A DNA stretch of 64,000 nt from Bacillus inaquosorum KCTC 13429 (GCF_000332645.1 NZ_AMXN01000009.1:1-64000); one strand, 5' to 3'; shown: positions 34,961-43,786, counted from the stretch's first letter. A program made the numbers and translations. The notes: generated from the sequence alone by a model not told the origin.

Positions 34961-35270
34961 TATTTGTCAAAATGGCTTTTACAGGTTTACAAAGTAATGT
35001 GAATATGAAGTGAATATACAAAAATAGGGAATGTTCCAATCTGTGAAAAAATGATTAGCGCTAACCTATTGTTAATGGGGATCATCATTTATCTCGTTTT
35101 GCAAATCGGCAAAACGGAACTCTATCTGCCTGAATTTTATATTTACTGCCAAAAACCAGTCAGCTTCCATTGGAATTACATTGGCATGAAACTGGATTTA
35201 AAAAAGGAGATCCAGGTTCTATCCACCAAATTTGGGATTTCCATTTTTATCAAAAAGAAATGAGAGAATT
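34961..35270. pseudogene. Possible degenerate gene fragment between yodB and yodA
   Basis: A stretch of about 300 bases with no intact gene. One + frame, roughly 35062–35271, reads like protein-coding sequence interrupted by a stop codon: PIVNGDHHLSRFANR, then a stop, then LPLELHWHETGFKKGDPG and IHQIWDFHFYQKEMRELKK. The composition (aromatics, histidines and acidic pairs) is unlike random AT-rich DNA and no ribosome-binding site leads it. I do not recognise the family. It may be a decayed gene. Confidence 0.35.
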
Positions 35271-35304
35271 AAAAAAGAGAGCTTCTGATGAAGCTCTCTT
35301 TTTT
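35271..35304. terminator. Bidirectional terminator before the yodA stop
   Basis: AAAAAAGAGAGCTTC pairs perfectly with GAAGCTCTCTTTTTT around TGAT. It can end transcription from either side. Confidence 0.9.
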
Positions 35305-35320
35305 ACTATGTTTCATTATT

Positions 35321-35710
35321 TTATAGTTTTCCATTCAAAAATTGCGCCTCACCAAGACCAAAACTCCAGTCTGCGTCACCATTCTCGGTAATGGAAACCA
35401 TTAGGTCTTCTGGGGAAATACCGCATTCTGCTTCTAGCTTTTCAGCCAGCAGGGCATACAATTTTTCCTTTTGGCTTTCTGTTCTTGTTTTGCTCGTTAT
35501 ACTGATGATGACCAGATCCTTAGTTCTTTGAAATCCTAATCCTGTATCCTGGATCATAAGCTCGTTTGCCGGATGCTGATGGACAATTTGATAACGGTCT
35601 CTTTCCGGAACACCAAACGCTTCGACCATCGCTTTGTGAGCAGTATCTAATAACAATTGCAGTGATTTTTCGTCACGCCCTTCAATTACATCAAAACGTA
35701 ATAATGGCAT
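35321..35710 (-). CDS. yodA: YodA, tautomerase-family protein
   Basis: A 129-residue protein of the 4-oxalocrotonate tautomerase/MSAD superfamily. It starts Met-Pro; after removal of Met, Pro1 is the catalytic base of the family. The sequence has two beta-alpha-beta units (about 1–58 and 62–125). A typical tautomerase may act on aromatic breakdown products, which fits the neighbouring quinone genes, but no substrate is known. AGAGGAGG precedes the ATG at 35710; the frame upstream is not a gene. Confidence 0.88.
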   Translation of the reverse strand: MPLLRFDVIEGRDEKSLQLLLDTAHKAMVEAFGVPERDRYQIVHQHPANELMIQDTGLGFQRTKDLVIISITSKTRTESQKEKLYALLAEKLEAECGISPEDLMVSITENGDADWSFGLGEAQFLNGKL

Positions 35711-36052
35711 GTGAATTCCTCCTCTTGTGAAGTCTGTTTTCATATTGTTCGATTTGCTTCCAGACAATGGATTGATATGAAAACTGGCTGCTAGCTTGAT
35801 AAAAAACATAACATATAACCAAAAGTTAATCAACATGTAACTAACAAATCGATAGGATAGGCGTTAGATAATTGAGAAAAACTCATAAAAACAATTGACA
35901 GTCATTGATTAGGAGATTAGTATGAATACACTAGTTGATCAAAAGATAACAATCATATAACCAACATTTTTTAGTTATTAGTGAAAGCGTTTTCTGTTTG
36001 CTGGGCTTAAATAGTGCCGAATTCATTTTTAAAACACATTTGGAGGGGTACC
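35711..36052. other. Intergenic region upstream of yodA and yojA
   Basis: About 340 AT-rich bases hold the divergent promoters of yodA and yojA. A catabolite-responsive element is at 35980–35994. A 12-codon open frame (35922–35960) has a good ribosome-binding site (TAGGAGA) and could be a leader peptide or chance. I see no hairpin that would make an attenuator with it. Confidence 0.5.
35980..35994 (+). promoter_or_regulatory. cre (CcpA) site upstream of yojA
   Basis: GTGAAAGCGTTTTCT matches the cre consensus WTGNAANCGNWWNCW at 14 of 15 positions and lies 58 bases before the yojA start. It suggests repression of the permease when glucose is present. Confidence 0.75.
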
Positions 36053-37387
36053 ATGCCGATTTTAATCGTTGCTGTCGGAGTGCTGATTCTGTTATTTCTC
36101 ATTATTAAAGTGAAATTAAATACCTTTGTCTCACTTATTGTCGTTTCATTTTTAGTAGCCATCGGACTTGGGATGGATATCAATAAAATCGTTCTTTCAA
36201 TTGAAGCGGGTATAGGCGGGCAGCTCGGGCATTTAGCTTTAGTGTTTGGGCTTGGTGCGATGCTCGGAAGGCTCGTCTCAGATGCTGGGGGCGGCTATCG
36301 CATTGCCATTACGCTGATTGACAAATTTGGGAGGAAACGAATACAGGCGGCGGTGGTCATTGCCTCGTTTATCATCGGCATAGCCCTGTTTTTTGAAGTG
36401 GGTCTTGTTCTGTTGATTCCGATTGTTTATGCGATTGCCAAAGAATTAAAAATGCCTTTTCTCTATTTGGGAATCCCGATGGCAGCCGCCTTAAATGTCA
36501 CTCACGGATTTTTGCCCCCGCATCCTGCGCCAACTGCCATCTCAGTCGCATACGGCGCCCATATTGGTCAGGTGCTGCTTTTTGGAATCATCATCGCTGT
36601 TCCGACGACTGTGATTGCCGGGCCCTTATTTAATAAATTTGCGATGAAGCGGTTTCCCGGTGCGTATCAAAAGCGCGGAAATTTATCGGCGTTAGGGCCG
36701 CGGAAAGAATTTCAGCTGGATGAAACACCAGGCTATGGGATCAGTGTTGTCACATCTTTATTTCCAGTTATCTTTATGGCCATTGCGACTGTTTTTTCTT
36801 TATTACTCAAAGAACATTCAAGAGGAAAAGACATCATAGAATTTATCGGCACTCCGGGGACGGCAATGCTCATTTCACTTTTGCTTGCGCTCTATACGAT
36901 GGGATATGCGCGTAAAATACCTATGAAGGAGATTAGCAAATCGTTATCCGAATCGATTTCACAAATCGCGATGATGTTGCTTATCATAGGAGGGGGAGGG
37001 GCGTTTAAACAGGTTCTGATTGACGGCGGGGTCGGTGATTATGTTGCTGATCTTTTCAGTCAAACAAACATGTCGCCGCTGCTCGTTGCATGGATTATCG
37101 CTGCGGTTCTGCGCCTGTGTTTGGGCTCTGCTACTGTGGCTGCGCTTACCACTGCGGGAATGGCAGCTCCGCTTATGGAGGCAGGCAGTGTAAACCCGGC
37201 ATTGATGGTACTGGCAACCGGAGCGGGAAGTGTCATCGCATGTCATGTAAATGATGCAGGATTTTGGATGGTAAAGGAATTTTTCGGTTTGAGCATGAAA
37301 GAAACCTTTCAAACCTGGACGCTGCTTACAACAGTTCTCTCAGTAACAGGGCTCGGTTGTGTGTTATTGGCAGGGCTTGTGATGTAA
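36053..37387 (+). CDS. yojA: YojA, gluconate:H+ symporter (GntP family)
   Basis: A 444-residue permease with about twelve to fourteen helices of the GntP/GntT family, which import gluconate or related sugar acids. Family features include LGAMLGRLVSDAGGGYRIA near 67–85 and the helical-hairpin segments LPPHPAPTAISVAYGAH near 155–171 and CHVNDAGFWMVKEFFG near 403–418. The ATG at 36053 follows GGAGGGGT. The substrate of YojA is not determined. No gluconate kinase lies nearby. A cre box upstream indicates catabolite repression. Confidence 0.9.
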   Translation: MPILIVAVGVLILLFLIIKVKLNTFVSLIVVSFLVAIGLGMDINKIVLSIEAGIGGQLGHLALVFGLGAMLGRLVSDAGGGYRIAITLIDKFGRKRIQAAVVIASFIIGIALFFEVGLVLLIPIVYAIAKELKMPFLYLGIPMAAALNVTHGFLPPHPAPTAISVAYGAHIGQVLLFGIIIAVPTTVIAGPLFNKFAMKRFPGAYQKRGNLSALGPRKEFQLDETPGYGISVVTSLFPVIFMAIATVFSLLLKEHSRGKDIIEFIGTPGTAMLISLLLALYTMGYARKIPMKEISKSLSESISQIAMMLLIIGGGGAFKQVLIDGGVGDYVADLFSQTNMSPLLVAWIIAAVLRLCLGSATVAALTTAGMAAPLMEAGSVNPALMVLATGAGSVIACHVNDAGFWMVKEFFGLSMKETFQTWTLLTTVLSVTGLGCVLLAGLVM

Positions 37388-37473
37388 CAATACCCAGATT
37401 CAGTCCATAGCCCAATCGTTTTTCTTCCTTGTTGAATACTTTACGTATAGGCAGATATAAAGGAGGAAAAATC

Positions 37474-37710
37474 ATGTACCCTCATCATTCATATTATCGC
37501 GGGAACCCAGATCCAGCCGGATATCCGGCGCGCAATCCTTTCTTGTTTGGCGCTCCTTTAGTCGGTGGTTTATTAGGCGGTTTTCTCGGGAGTGCTCTGT
37601 TTAACGCACCTCGTCCCTATGCTTATCCGCCTGTCCCGTATGGTTACGGAGGCGCACCGTACGGTTTTGGTGCCGGCGTGCCATACGGCGGATATCCCGG
37701 TTTCTATTAA
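37474..37710 (+). CDS. yojB: YojB, glycine/proline/tyrosine-rich small protein
   Basis: A 78-residue protein with a hydrophobic glycine segment (about 25–45, FGAPLVGGLLGGFLGSALF) between two tyrosine/proline/glycine-rich parts (start MYPHHSYYRGNPDP, end GAPYGFGAGVPYGGYPGFY). The composition is like that of small spore-coat or surface proteins of bacilli. AAGGAGG precedes the ATG. It ends at a bidirectional terminator opposite gerT. Function unknown; a spore-coat role is inferred from composition and neighbours. Confidence 0.8.
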   Translation: MYPHHSYYRGNPDPAGYPARNPFLFGAPLVGGLLGGFLGSALFNAPRPYAYPPVPYGYGGAPYGFGAGVPYGGYPGFY

Positions 37711-37711
37711 C

Positions 37712-37744
37712 AAAAACGGCCTGCATCGGTGCAGGCCGTTTTTT
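37712..37744. terminator. Bidirectional terminator between yojB and gerT
   Basis: AAAACGGCCTGCA pairs with TGCAGGCCGTTTT around TCGG, a stable tetraloop-like turn. Confidence 0.9.
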
Positions 37745-38201
37745 ATCGGATGATTTCTACCTCGGACATATTGTAGTCTTGCTGCTTTTGAAACATGACT
37801 TCCAGAAGGCCATCCTTATAGACGGCTTTTGTTCCTTTGCGTTTGACTAAACAAGGCAGGCTTATTTTTTTCGGATGATCCAAATTCGGAAAATTTTCTA
37901 TCATTAATGCGTGAGAAGTGTGTTTGATTTTCAACTGTTCCAGCTGGCTTTCGCTGATTGGCACCTTTACAAACACATGGTCTGTTGTTTCAAATATATC
38001 TATATCAGGTTTAGCAGATTTGGCGGGCTGTTCTTTTTGGGGGAGAGGATCGCGGAAAGGAAATTGAGCCGCATAATCACTGCCGAACACACTTTCCATT
38101 ACGCGATTTACATACGTTTCAACTTCTTTTGGATCTGCTTTTTTTAATGCTTCCTTGGAAAATTGATTGTGGAAAGGAAAGTACTTGTTCCACTCAAACA
38201 T
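37743..38201 (-). CDS. gerT: GerT, Hsp20-like spore coat protein
   Basis: A 152-residue protein with an alpha-crystallin (Hsp20)-like domain over about 70–150: DIDIFETTDHVFVKVPIS at its start and GTKAVYKDGLLEVMFQKQ near its end, equivalent to the usual A-x-x-x-n-G-v-L motif but with variation. The N-terminal part is proline- and aromatic-rich. In 168 the product at this position is GerT, a SigK-dependent coat protein that affects germination. The assignment rests on position and family. The ATG at 38201 is ten bases from GAAAGGG; the GTG three codons earlier is too close. Confidence 0.7.
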   Translation of the reverse strand: MFEWNKYFPFHNQFSKEALKKADPKEVETYVNRVMESVFGSDYAAQFPFRDPLPQKEQPAKSAKPDIDIFETTDHVFVKVPISESQLEQLKIKHTSHALMIENFPNLDHPKKISLPCLVKRKGTKAVYKDGLLEVMFQKQQDYNMSEVEIIR

Positions 38202-38299
38202 CGTCGTCACACCCTTTCTTCACGGACAAAATAGTATATGCCCGCCCGATCTTTCACGTGATATAATATAAGATGCTCTAAAGAAAGGCGGGGATATAA

Positions 38300-39196
38300 A
38301 TGCAATACTCAGAAACAAAAAAAGGCGTTCTTTACACAGCCGTTTCCTTTCTCATGTGGGGGCTCTTTCCGCTCTATTGGAAGCTTCTCGAACAGCTGCC
38401 GGCCCTTGATATTTTGGCTCACCGTATTATATGGTCTTTTGTTTTTATGTGTATCGTGCTTTTTTTCTTGCGGCAATGGAAAACAGGGTGGCAGGAGCTG
38501 CGCTCTTTGAAAAAGAAAGGCGGCATCCTTTCTTTATTTCTCGCTTCTGTCCTGATTTCGATTAACTGGTTTGTATACATATGGGCTGTCAACCATGGCT
38601 TTTTGCTTGAGGCTAGTCTTGGCTATTACATTAATCCGCTTGTATCAGTGCTCCTTGGAATTTTATTTCTAAAGGAAAAACTGAATCGCCTGCAATTGGT
38701 GGCGGTTTCGATTGCGGCGGCCGGCGTCATTATCTCGGCGTTCCAATACGGCTCCATTCCTTATGTTGCGCTTCTGCTTGCATTCAGCTTCGGGCTGTAC
38801 GGGTTAAGCAAAAAAAGAACAAGCCTGTCAAGCGCCATTGGTTTAACGCTGGAAACATTCATGATTATGCCGATTGCTTTGGGATATTTGCTGCTGAGCG
38901 GCCATATCCAGCCCGCGGGTGCAGAAAGCGGGGGGGCGTGGATGCTTCTCTTTTTTGCCGGTGTATTTACGGCGTTGCCGCTATTATTGTTTGCGGAAGG
39001 AGCGAAACGGCTGCCGCTGTACCAAGTCGGTATCTTACAATATATTGCACCGACCATTACTTTGCTGATCGGGCTGTTTGTTTATCATGAGCCATTTTCA
39101 AGCTCGAAGGCTTTTACATTCAGCTGTATATGGGCTGCGCTGCTCTTGTTTACGTTTTCACAAGTAAAGTGGAAACGGGCGTCAAAAAGCCATTGA
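38300..39196 (+). CDS. yojE: YojE, RarD-type EamA transporter
   Basis: A 298-residue integral membrane protein with ten predicted helices in two EamA modules. The start KGVLYTAVSFLMWGLFPLYWKLLEQLP and the LILAHRIIWS-like segment (ILAHRIIWSFVFM, about 39–51) are characteristic of the RarD subfamily. These are drug/metabolite exporters of unknown substrate. AGGCGGGG precedes the ATG. It is divergent from gerT and is followed by the yozR-yojF-bshB2 operon. Confidence 0.87.
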   Translation: MQYSETKKGVLYTAVSFLMWGLFPLYWKLLEQLPALDILAHRIIWSFVFMCIVLFFLRQWKTGWQELRSLKKKGGILSLFLASVLISINWFVYIWAVNHGFLLEASLGYYINPLVSVLLGILFLKEKLNRLQLVAVSIAAAGVIISAFQYGSIPYVALLLAFSFGLYGLSKKRTSLSSAIGLTLETFMIMPIALGYLLLSGHIQPAGAESGGAWMLLFFAGVFTALPLLLFAEGAKRLPLYQVGILQYIAPTITLLIGLFVYHEPFSSSKAFTFSCIWAALLLFTFSQVKWKRASKSH

Positions 39197-39271
39197 GGCC
39201 TTTGGCTTTTCAGCTGAACCATATATTATGTATAATCATTTCATGTATGTAAGACATAAAGGAGCAAGACG

Positions 39272-39550
39272 ATGGACAATGATAAAGAGGTAGTGAAAGC
39301 CTACGCTTCACTTTGGAACAACCGATCTTTCGCTAGTGATGACGCAGAAGCGGTAGCAGAGGCGATTGATCTTGAGCTCTTGGATAAACGTACACATCCG
39401 AGACTCCGGAAACCGATGCTGGAAAAATATTTTGCCGCGCTCCAGCGCATTGTGAATTCACAGCTCGAACCGGCTGTGAAATATCAGCTGGTCAAATTAC
39501 ATACAGAACGCGCAGAGCATTTAAAAGAAGAAAGAGGGGAGCAATCATGA
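39272..39550 (+). CDS. yozR: YozR, small conserved protein
   Basis: A 92-residue soluble, helical, charged protein (KEVVKAYASLWNNRSFASDDAEAVAEAIDLELLDKR). No known catalytic motif. The gene starts the yozR-yojF-bshB2 run: its stop overlaps the yojF start by four bases (ATGA). AAAGGAGC precedes the ATG. A link with bacillithiol synthesis is inferred only from the operon. The symbol is from recalled gene order. Confidence 0.7.
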   Translation: MDNDKEVVKAYASLWNNRSFASDDAEAVAEAIDLELLDKRTHPRLRKPMLEKYFAALQRIVNSQLEPAVKYQLVKLHTERAEHLKEERGEQS

Positions 39551-39897
39551 AAGCAATCATAAAAGAAGATGTGCAAGCATCTTTAGAACGATATGCGGAC
39601 CGCCCTGTATATATCCATTTAGAAACCACAACCGGTTCTTATTCAGCGCACTTAAATGAAAAAAACATGACGGTTGTTGCATACATCCGCAATGCAAAAG
39701 TTACCTATCATCAGGCGAAAATTAAAGGCAACGGCCCTTTTCGGGTTGGTTTAAAAACAGAAGACGGCTGGATTTATGCTGAAGGCTTGACTGAATACAC
39801 GGTAGATGAAGAAAATCGTTTATTATTGGCAGGACACCTGCCGGGCGGTAAACTGGCTATTTCTCTGCAAATCAGTGAAAAACCGTTCACAGTTTAA
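39547..39897 (+). CDS. yojF: YojF, DUF1806-type protein of the bshB2 operon
   Basis: A 116-residue beta-rich protein (VYIHLETTTGSYSAHLNEKNMTVVAYIRNAKVTYHQAKIKG) of the YojF/DUF1806 family, often encoded just before bshB2. It has no visible catalytic residues or membrane segments. Overlap with yozR and an 18-base gap to bshB2 point to one transcript. A role connected with bacillithiol is plausible from this conserved pairing. Confidence 0.82.
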   Translation: MKAIIKEDVQASLERYADRPVYIHLETTTGSYSAHLNEKNMTVVAYIRNAKVTYHQAKIKGNGPFRVGLKTEDGWIYAEGLTEYTVDEENRLLLAGHLPGGKLAISLQISEKPFTV

Positions 39898-39915
39898 AGA
39901 AAAGGGTGAAAAATA

Positions 39916-40581
39916 ATGAAAGAACATGTACTTGTAATCCTGCCTCACCCTGATGACGAATCATACGGAGTGGCAGGCCTGATTGCCTTAAACAGAAAAA
40001 AAGACATTCCGGTTACGTACGCCTGCGCCACTTTAGGTGAAATGGGCAGAAATATGGGCGATCCATTTTTTGCGAATCGGGAAACGTTGCCGCTATTAAG
40101 AAAACAAGAGCTTATTAACGCATGCAAAGAAATGGATATCAATGACCTTCGGATGCTTGGGCTCCGTGACAAAACGCTCGAATTTGAAGACGATGAGTAT
40201 TTAGCTGATATCATGGAAGAGATCATAGATGATGTAAAACCAAGTTTAATTGTCACATTTTATCCTGGACACGGCGTGCACCCTGACCATGATGCATGTG
40301 GGGAAGCGGTTATCCGTGCATTGTACCGTAAAAAGAAAGAAGACCGTCCGCGTACGCTCTGCATGGCCATTACACGCAACAGGGAAGAAGTTCTCGGCGA
40401 AGCAGATGTCGTACTTGATATCAAAGAAGTAGCTGATATTAAAATGAATGCATTAAGAGCTCACCGCACTCAAACAGAAGGCATGCTCAGAGAGCTTGAA
40501 GAAAAATTGAAAAACAATGAACCTGTTATGGCAACATGGTTTGAAGAAGAAGTATATTGGACGTATCAATGGAATGATTAA
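39916..40581 (+). CDS. bshB2: BshB2, bacillithiol deacetylase (LmbE family)
   Basis: A 221-residue zinc deacetylase that can remove the acetyl group from GlcNAc-malate in bacillithiol synthesis; it is the second of two such enzymes in B. subtilis. The metal-binding PHPDDES motif is near residues 10–16 with the catalytic aspartate, and the GHGVHPDHDACGEA motif near 118–131 supplies the third histidine. It is the last gene of the yozR-yojF-bshB2 operon, followed by a strong bidirectional terminator. AAAGGGTGA precedes the ATG. Confidence 0.93.
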   Translation: MKEHVLVILPHPDDESYGVAGLIALNRKKDIPVTYACATLGEMGRNMGDPFFANRETLPLLRKQELINACKEMDINDLRMLGLRDKTLEFEDDEYLADIMEEIIDDVKPSLIVTFYPGHGVHPDHDACGEAVIRALYRKKKEDRPRTLCMAITRNREEVLGEADVVLDIKEVADIKMNALRAHRTQTEGMLRELEEKLKNNEPVMATWFEEEVYWTYQWND

Positions 40582-40583
40582 TC

Positions 40584-40619
40584 AAAAAGGTATAAGGCCT
40601 TTAGCCTTATACCTTTTTT
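40584..40619. terminator. Bidirectional terminator between bshB2 and rsbRC
   Basis: AAAAAGGTATAAGGC pairs with GCCTTATACCTTTTT around CTTTA. Confidence 0.9.
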
Positions 40620-41455
40620 AATTTCAAGTCAGATGCAATCGCTGAAGCGAGGGTGGATCTCAGGGAAATATCTTCGAAAGACAAACCAAGCTGAACCGCT
40701 GTTTGCGCTATTTCAGGGCGGATTCCCGACAAAGTTGATGAAACGCCGATTAAACGAAGCGCCTCAATCAGGCTGAACAGCTGGTGGGCAACCATCGTAT
40801 CAATAACAGCTACTCCTGACAAATCAATATACAGCTGTGTCACCTTTTTCTCCGCACATTGATGCAGTGTGTTTTCCATAATCAGTTTGGCGCGGACTGT
40901 ATCAATATCTCCGATTAAAGGCAGCAGCCCGACGCTGTGAAACAGCACGATGACCGGCGCGCTTAATTCAGTAATCATATCTTTTTGGGCTTGAAGCTGA
41001 AGACTTGTGTTTTTGTACATTTCTTCTATAAAAATATGAATCACAAGATCAAACGCTTTTATAAGGGCGTGATAAAGATCTTCGGCTTCTTCGCCTTTCA
41101 CAGTGTCCTGATTGATATGGACAAATTCTTTCACATAGGAAACATATAAATCTCTCACTCTGACAAACTCCCGGATAATATAGTGGATAGGAGTCTTTAA
41201 ATGCTCTTGATCCTGTGTGACTTCAAAGGCCCATTCTTTCAGTATAGGCAGGTACACATCTTCATCATCTATAAAAATACGGTTTATTTTATAGTTGAAG
41301 GCAAGATTCTGGCTCTTTAAATTGTGAATGACAGCAGGGTCTGTTGATGCATATATGGAATTCGGATCAGTCTCCTCAATTGTTTCATACCATGTTGAAC
41401 TGATGGTCTCCGCATGCTGAGAAAGATATTCGTATAATTTTTTATTTTTTGCCAT
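40607..41455 (-). CDS. rsbRC: RsbRC, stressosome sensor/scaffold protein
   Basis: A 282-residue RsbR paralogue of the 1.8-MDa stressosome that controls the general stress factor SigB. The N-terminal 150 residues form the non-haem globin-like sensor domain. The C-terminal STAS domain (about 165–280) contains the phosphorylatable sites in DLSGVAVIDTMVAHQLF and SSTLSGIRPEIAQTAVQLG, which are RsbT targets in RsbRA. The partners RsbS and RsbT are elsewhere. AGAGGTGA precedes the ATG. It follows yojI at a 15-base gap and may share its transcript. Confidence 0.92.
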   Translation of the reverse strand: MAKNKKLYEYLSQHAETISSTWYETIEETDPNSIYASTDPAVIHNLKSQNLAFNYKINRIFIDDEDVYLPILKEWAFEVTQDQEHLKTPIHYIIREFVRVRDLYVSYVKEFVHINQDTVKGEEAEDLYHALIKAFDLVIHIFIEEMYKNTSLQLQAQKDMITELSAPVIVLFHSVGLLPLIGDIDTVRAKLIMENTLHQCAEKKVTQLYIDLSGVAVIDTMVAHQLFSLIEALRLIGVSSTLSGIRPEIAQTAVQLGLSFEDISLRSTLASAIASDLKLKKV

Positions 41456-41470
41456 GTATGATCACCTCTT

Positions 41471-42829
41471 TTAACTGTATTGTTTTTGCGAATAACGTTT
41501 TTGCAGTTTAGCCAGCCTGAAAAACAGCCCAACTGCCCCGGCGGCGAGTCCTGCAATTAACCCGATCCAATAACCGAACGCGCCAAGGCTTGTAAACGTA
41601 CCGACCGCATAACCGACAGGAAGGCCAATGACCCAGTAAGAGACAAATGCGGCCGCAAGCGTATAGTTCACATCTTTGTATCCTCTGAGCGCTCCCTGGA
41701 TAGGTGCGGCCACAGCATCGGAAAGCTGAAAAAACAGCGCATAAATTAAAAAGTGCTGTGTCAGCAGGAGCACATCGGGGTCAGAAGTGTACATGCCGGC
41801 AATTTGCGCTCTAAATGACAGGATACAGGCTGCAGTTAACAAAGAAAAGCCAATCGCCATCATGATGCCGATCAAGCTATATGAGCGTGCATCTTTAAAT
41901 CGGGCTGCACCGGCTTCAAAACCGACAACAATTGTTAAAGCCATGGACACGCTAAGCGGCAGCATATATAAAAGCGAAGCAAAGTTCATGGCCGCCTGGT
42001 GGGACGCGATGGTCACTGTATCAAAATGGCTCATCAGAAGCGTGACAGCTGCGAAAATGCTCGTTTCAAAAAACACGGCGAACCCAATAGGCAGCCCGAT
42101 TTTGAGCATATTTTTACACGCTTTCCAAGAGAACTTATACATTGTAAGGAAAATCCCGTATTCGGAAAATGGCGCGGCTTTATGAATAATGAAAAAACTG
42201 ATGATGCAGATACACCAATATGTAAGCGCGGACGCTAGCCCGGCACCGACGCCGCCAAGGGCAGGCATTCCGAATTTCCCAAAGATGAATACGTAATTCA
42301 ATACAAAATTGATCGGAAGAGAACTGAGTGTAATCATCATTGTGACTCTCGTTTTCCCTAATGAGTCAATGAATGATCTCAAAACAGTGTAAACAAATAA
42401 AGGGAAAATTCCCAGCGATAAAAACCCTAAAAAGTGTTTGGCAATCTGATGCACGTGAGCCTCAAGGTCTAATCGGCCAAGAATAAGGTCAACTGCAGCA
42501 TATCCAATCGCTAAAACGGCGATGCTAAGAAGCGCGGCCACGTATACAGCCTGTAAAACAGTAAAGGGAATCTTCTGTTTTTTTTCAGCGCCTAAAAGCT
42601 GAGCGACAATCGGGGTGACCGCCATTAATATGCCTGCAAGTCCTGTATAAACAGGGGTCCAAAGACTTGAGCCAATGGCGACACCGGCTAAATCAGCGGG
42701 GCTGACTTTCCCTGACATTACAGTATCTAAAAAAGTCATAAGAGATAGTCCCGCCTGGGTAATTAATATCGGAATTAAAATGTGCAAAAGCTGTTTGATC
42801 TTCTGCCGGGCGTTTCGAGTTTCTTTCAT
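41471..42829 (-). CDS. yojI: YojI, MATE-family multidrug efflux protein
   Basis: A 452-residue MATE transporter with twelve helices, of the NorM type. Family-typical segments are TFLDTVMSGKVSPADLAGVAIGSSLWTPVY in the first helices and LPLSVSMALTIVVGFEAGA in the second half, which carries the cation-binding region. It exports cationic drugs in exchange for Na+ or H+. A weak ribosome-binding site (ACGGAGAT) precedes the ATG. Upstream in the same direction is a 36-residue gene. ypnP in this window is only distantly related. Confidence 0.9.
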   Translation of the reverse strand: MKETRNARQKIKQLLHILIPILITQAGLSLMTFLDTVMSGKVSPADLAGVAIGSSLWTPVYTGLAGILMAVTPIVAQLLGAEKKQKIPFTVLQAVYVAALLSIAVLAIGYAAVDLILGRLDLEAHVHQIAKHFLGFLSLGIFPLFVYTVLRSFIDSLGKTRVTMMITLSSLPINFVLNYVFIFGKFGMPALGGVGAGLASALTYWCICIISFFIIHKAAPFSEYGIFLTMYKFSWKACKNMLKIGLPIGFAVFFETSIFAAVTLLMSHFDTVTIASHQAAMNFASLLYMLPLSVSMALTIVVGFEAGAARFKDARSYSLIGIMMAIGFSLLTAACILSFRAQIAGMYTSDPDVLLLTQHFLIYALFFQLSDAVAAPIQGALRGYKDVNYTLAAAFVSYWVIGLPVGYAVGTFTSLGAFGYWIGLIAGLAAGAVGLFFRLAKLQKRYSQKQYS

Positions 42830-42904
42830 ACATTGATCTCCGTTTCTTTTTCATAACGAGAGAAATTATAACATTTTATGTATAAAAAGCAATGAACGCC
42901 AGGC

Positions 42905-43015
42905 CTATTCTTTTTTTGTCGGTTTCGTTTTTCTAAACATTTGGGCATAAATAAAAGAAAGCGAAATCACGCCTAAAAAGGTGCAAATATACTGAATGAT
43001 TCTTTCGATTTCCAT
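42905..43015 (-). CDS. Small membrane protein (36 aa) upstream of yojI
   Basis: Translation from 43015 gives 36 residues: an amphipathic start (MEIERIIQYICT), a hydrophobic helix (about 7–25) and a basic tail (FRKTKPTKKE). AAAGGAGGG lies nine bases before the ATG, which is strong evidence for expression. It has the look of a regulatory single-helix peptide. I do not recognise a named family. It lies in the gap between the divergent yojI and cdaS, on the yojI side. Confidence 0.6.
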   Translation of the reverse strand: MEIERIIQYICTFLGVISLSFIYAQMFRKTKPTKKE

Positions 43016-43104
43016 TCTTTACATCCCTCCTTTACCAATAGAATGTGCATCAATAAGATAAGCATGCGTGAAAGGTTGGAAATTTGAAAAGGAGATGAAG
43101 GTCT

Positions 43105-43719
43105 ATGCGTTATGAGCAGATGTCAGAAAATGCATTCAAGGGGAAAATACAAGTGTACTTAGAGCAAATATTAGGTGATGCATCGCTAATTTTGAAGGCG
43201 CTTCACGAAAAAGACCAGTGCCTCCTTTGTGAATTAGATGAATTGGGGCATATTTTTCAGGACATGCAGGGGATCGCATCATCCTTTTATTTGCAATCAT
43301 ACATTGAGGAATTTACGCCGGCATTTATTGAGCTGGCCAAGGCGATTAAAGCCTTATCGGAACATAAGCATGGTGCTTTAATTGTGATTGAAAGAGTGGA
43401 CCCTGTTGAACATTTTATTCAAAAAGGAACATCCCTTCATGCGGAGATCAGCGCTTCATTAATTGAGAGCATCTTTTTCCCCGGAAATCCTCTTCATGAC
43501 GGCGCTTTATTGGTAAGGGAAAATAAACTCGTATCAGCAGCTAATGTACTCCCACTGACAACAAAGGATGTGGATATCCATCTGGGAACCCGGCACCGCG
43601 CGGCTCTTGGAATGTCGGGGTATACGGACGCGCTTGTGCTTGTTGTTTCAGAGGAGACAGGGAAGATGTCGTTTGCAAAAGACGGTGTATTATATCCGTT
43701 AATTTCGCCAAGAACGTAA
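43105..43719 (+). CDS. cdaS: CdaS, sporulation-specific diadenylate cyclase
   Basis: The enzyme makes cyclic di-AMP from two ATP. The 204-residue protein has two N-terminal autoinhibitory helices (about 1–60) and a DAC (DisA_N) domain (about 65–200). The catalytic motifs are HDGA at 131–134 and RHRAALG at 163–169. In 168 CdaS forms hexamers and is produced in spore formation. AAAGGAGATGAAGG precedes the ATG. A terminator follows. Confidence 0.95.
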   Translation: MRYEQMSENAFKGKIQVYLEQILGDASLILKALHEKDQCLLCELDELGHIFQDMQGIASSFYLQSYIEEFTPAFIELAKAIKALSEHKHGALIVIERVDPVEHFIQKGTSLHAEISASLIESIFFPGNPLHDGALLVRENKLVSAANVLPLTTKDVDIHLGTRHRAALGMSGYTDALVLVVSEETGKMSFAKDGVLYPLISPRT

Positions 43720-43786
43720 AAATAAATATAAGGGCCTGATAATGAATCCTATCATGAGACAAAATGACTGAATTCGGATCTTTTTT

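Noticed and set aside
35051..35263. A 70-codon open frame between yodB and yodA as an intact gene
   Set aside because: No ribosome-binding site. A different frame over the same bases looks more like former coding sequence, but it is broken.
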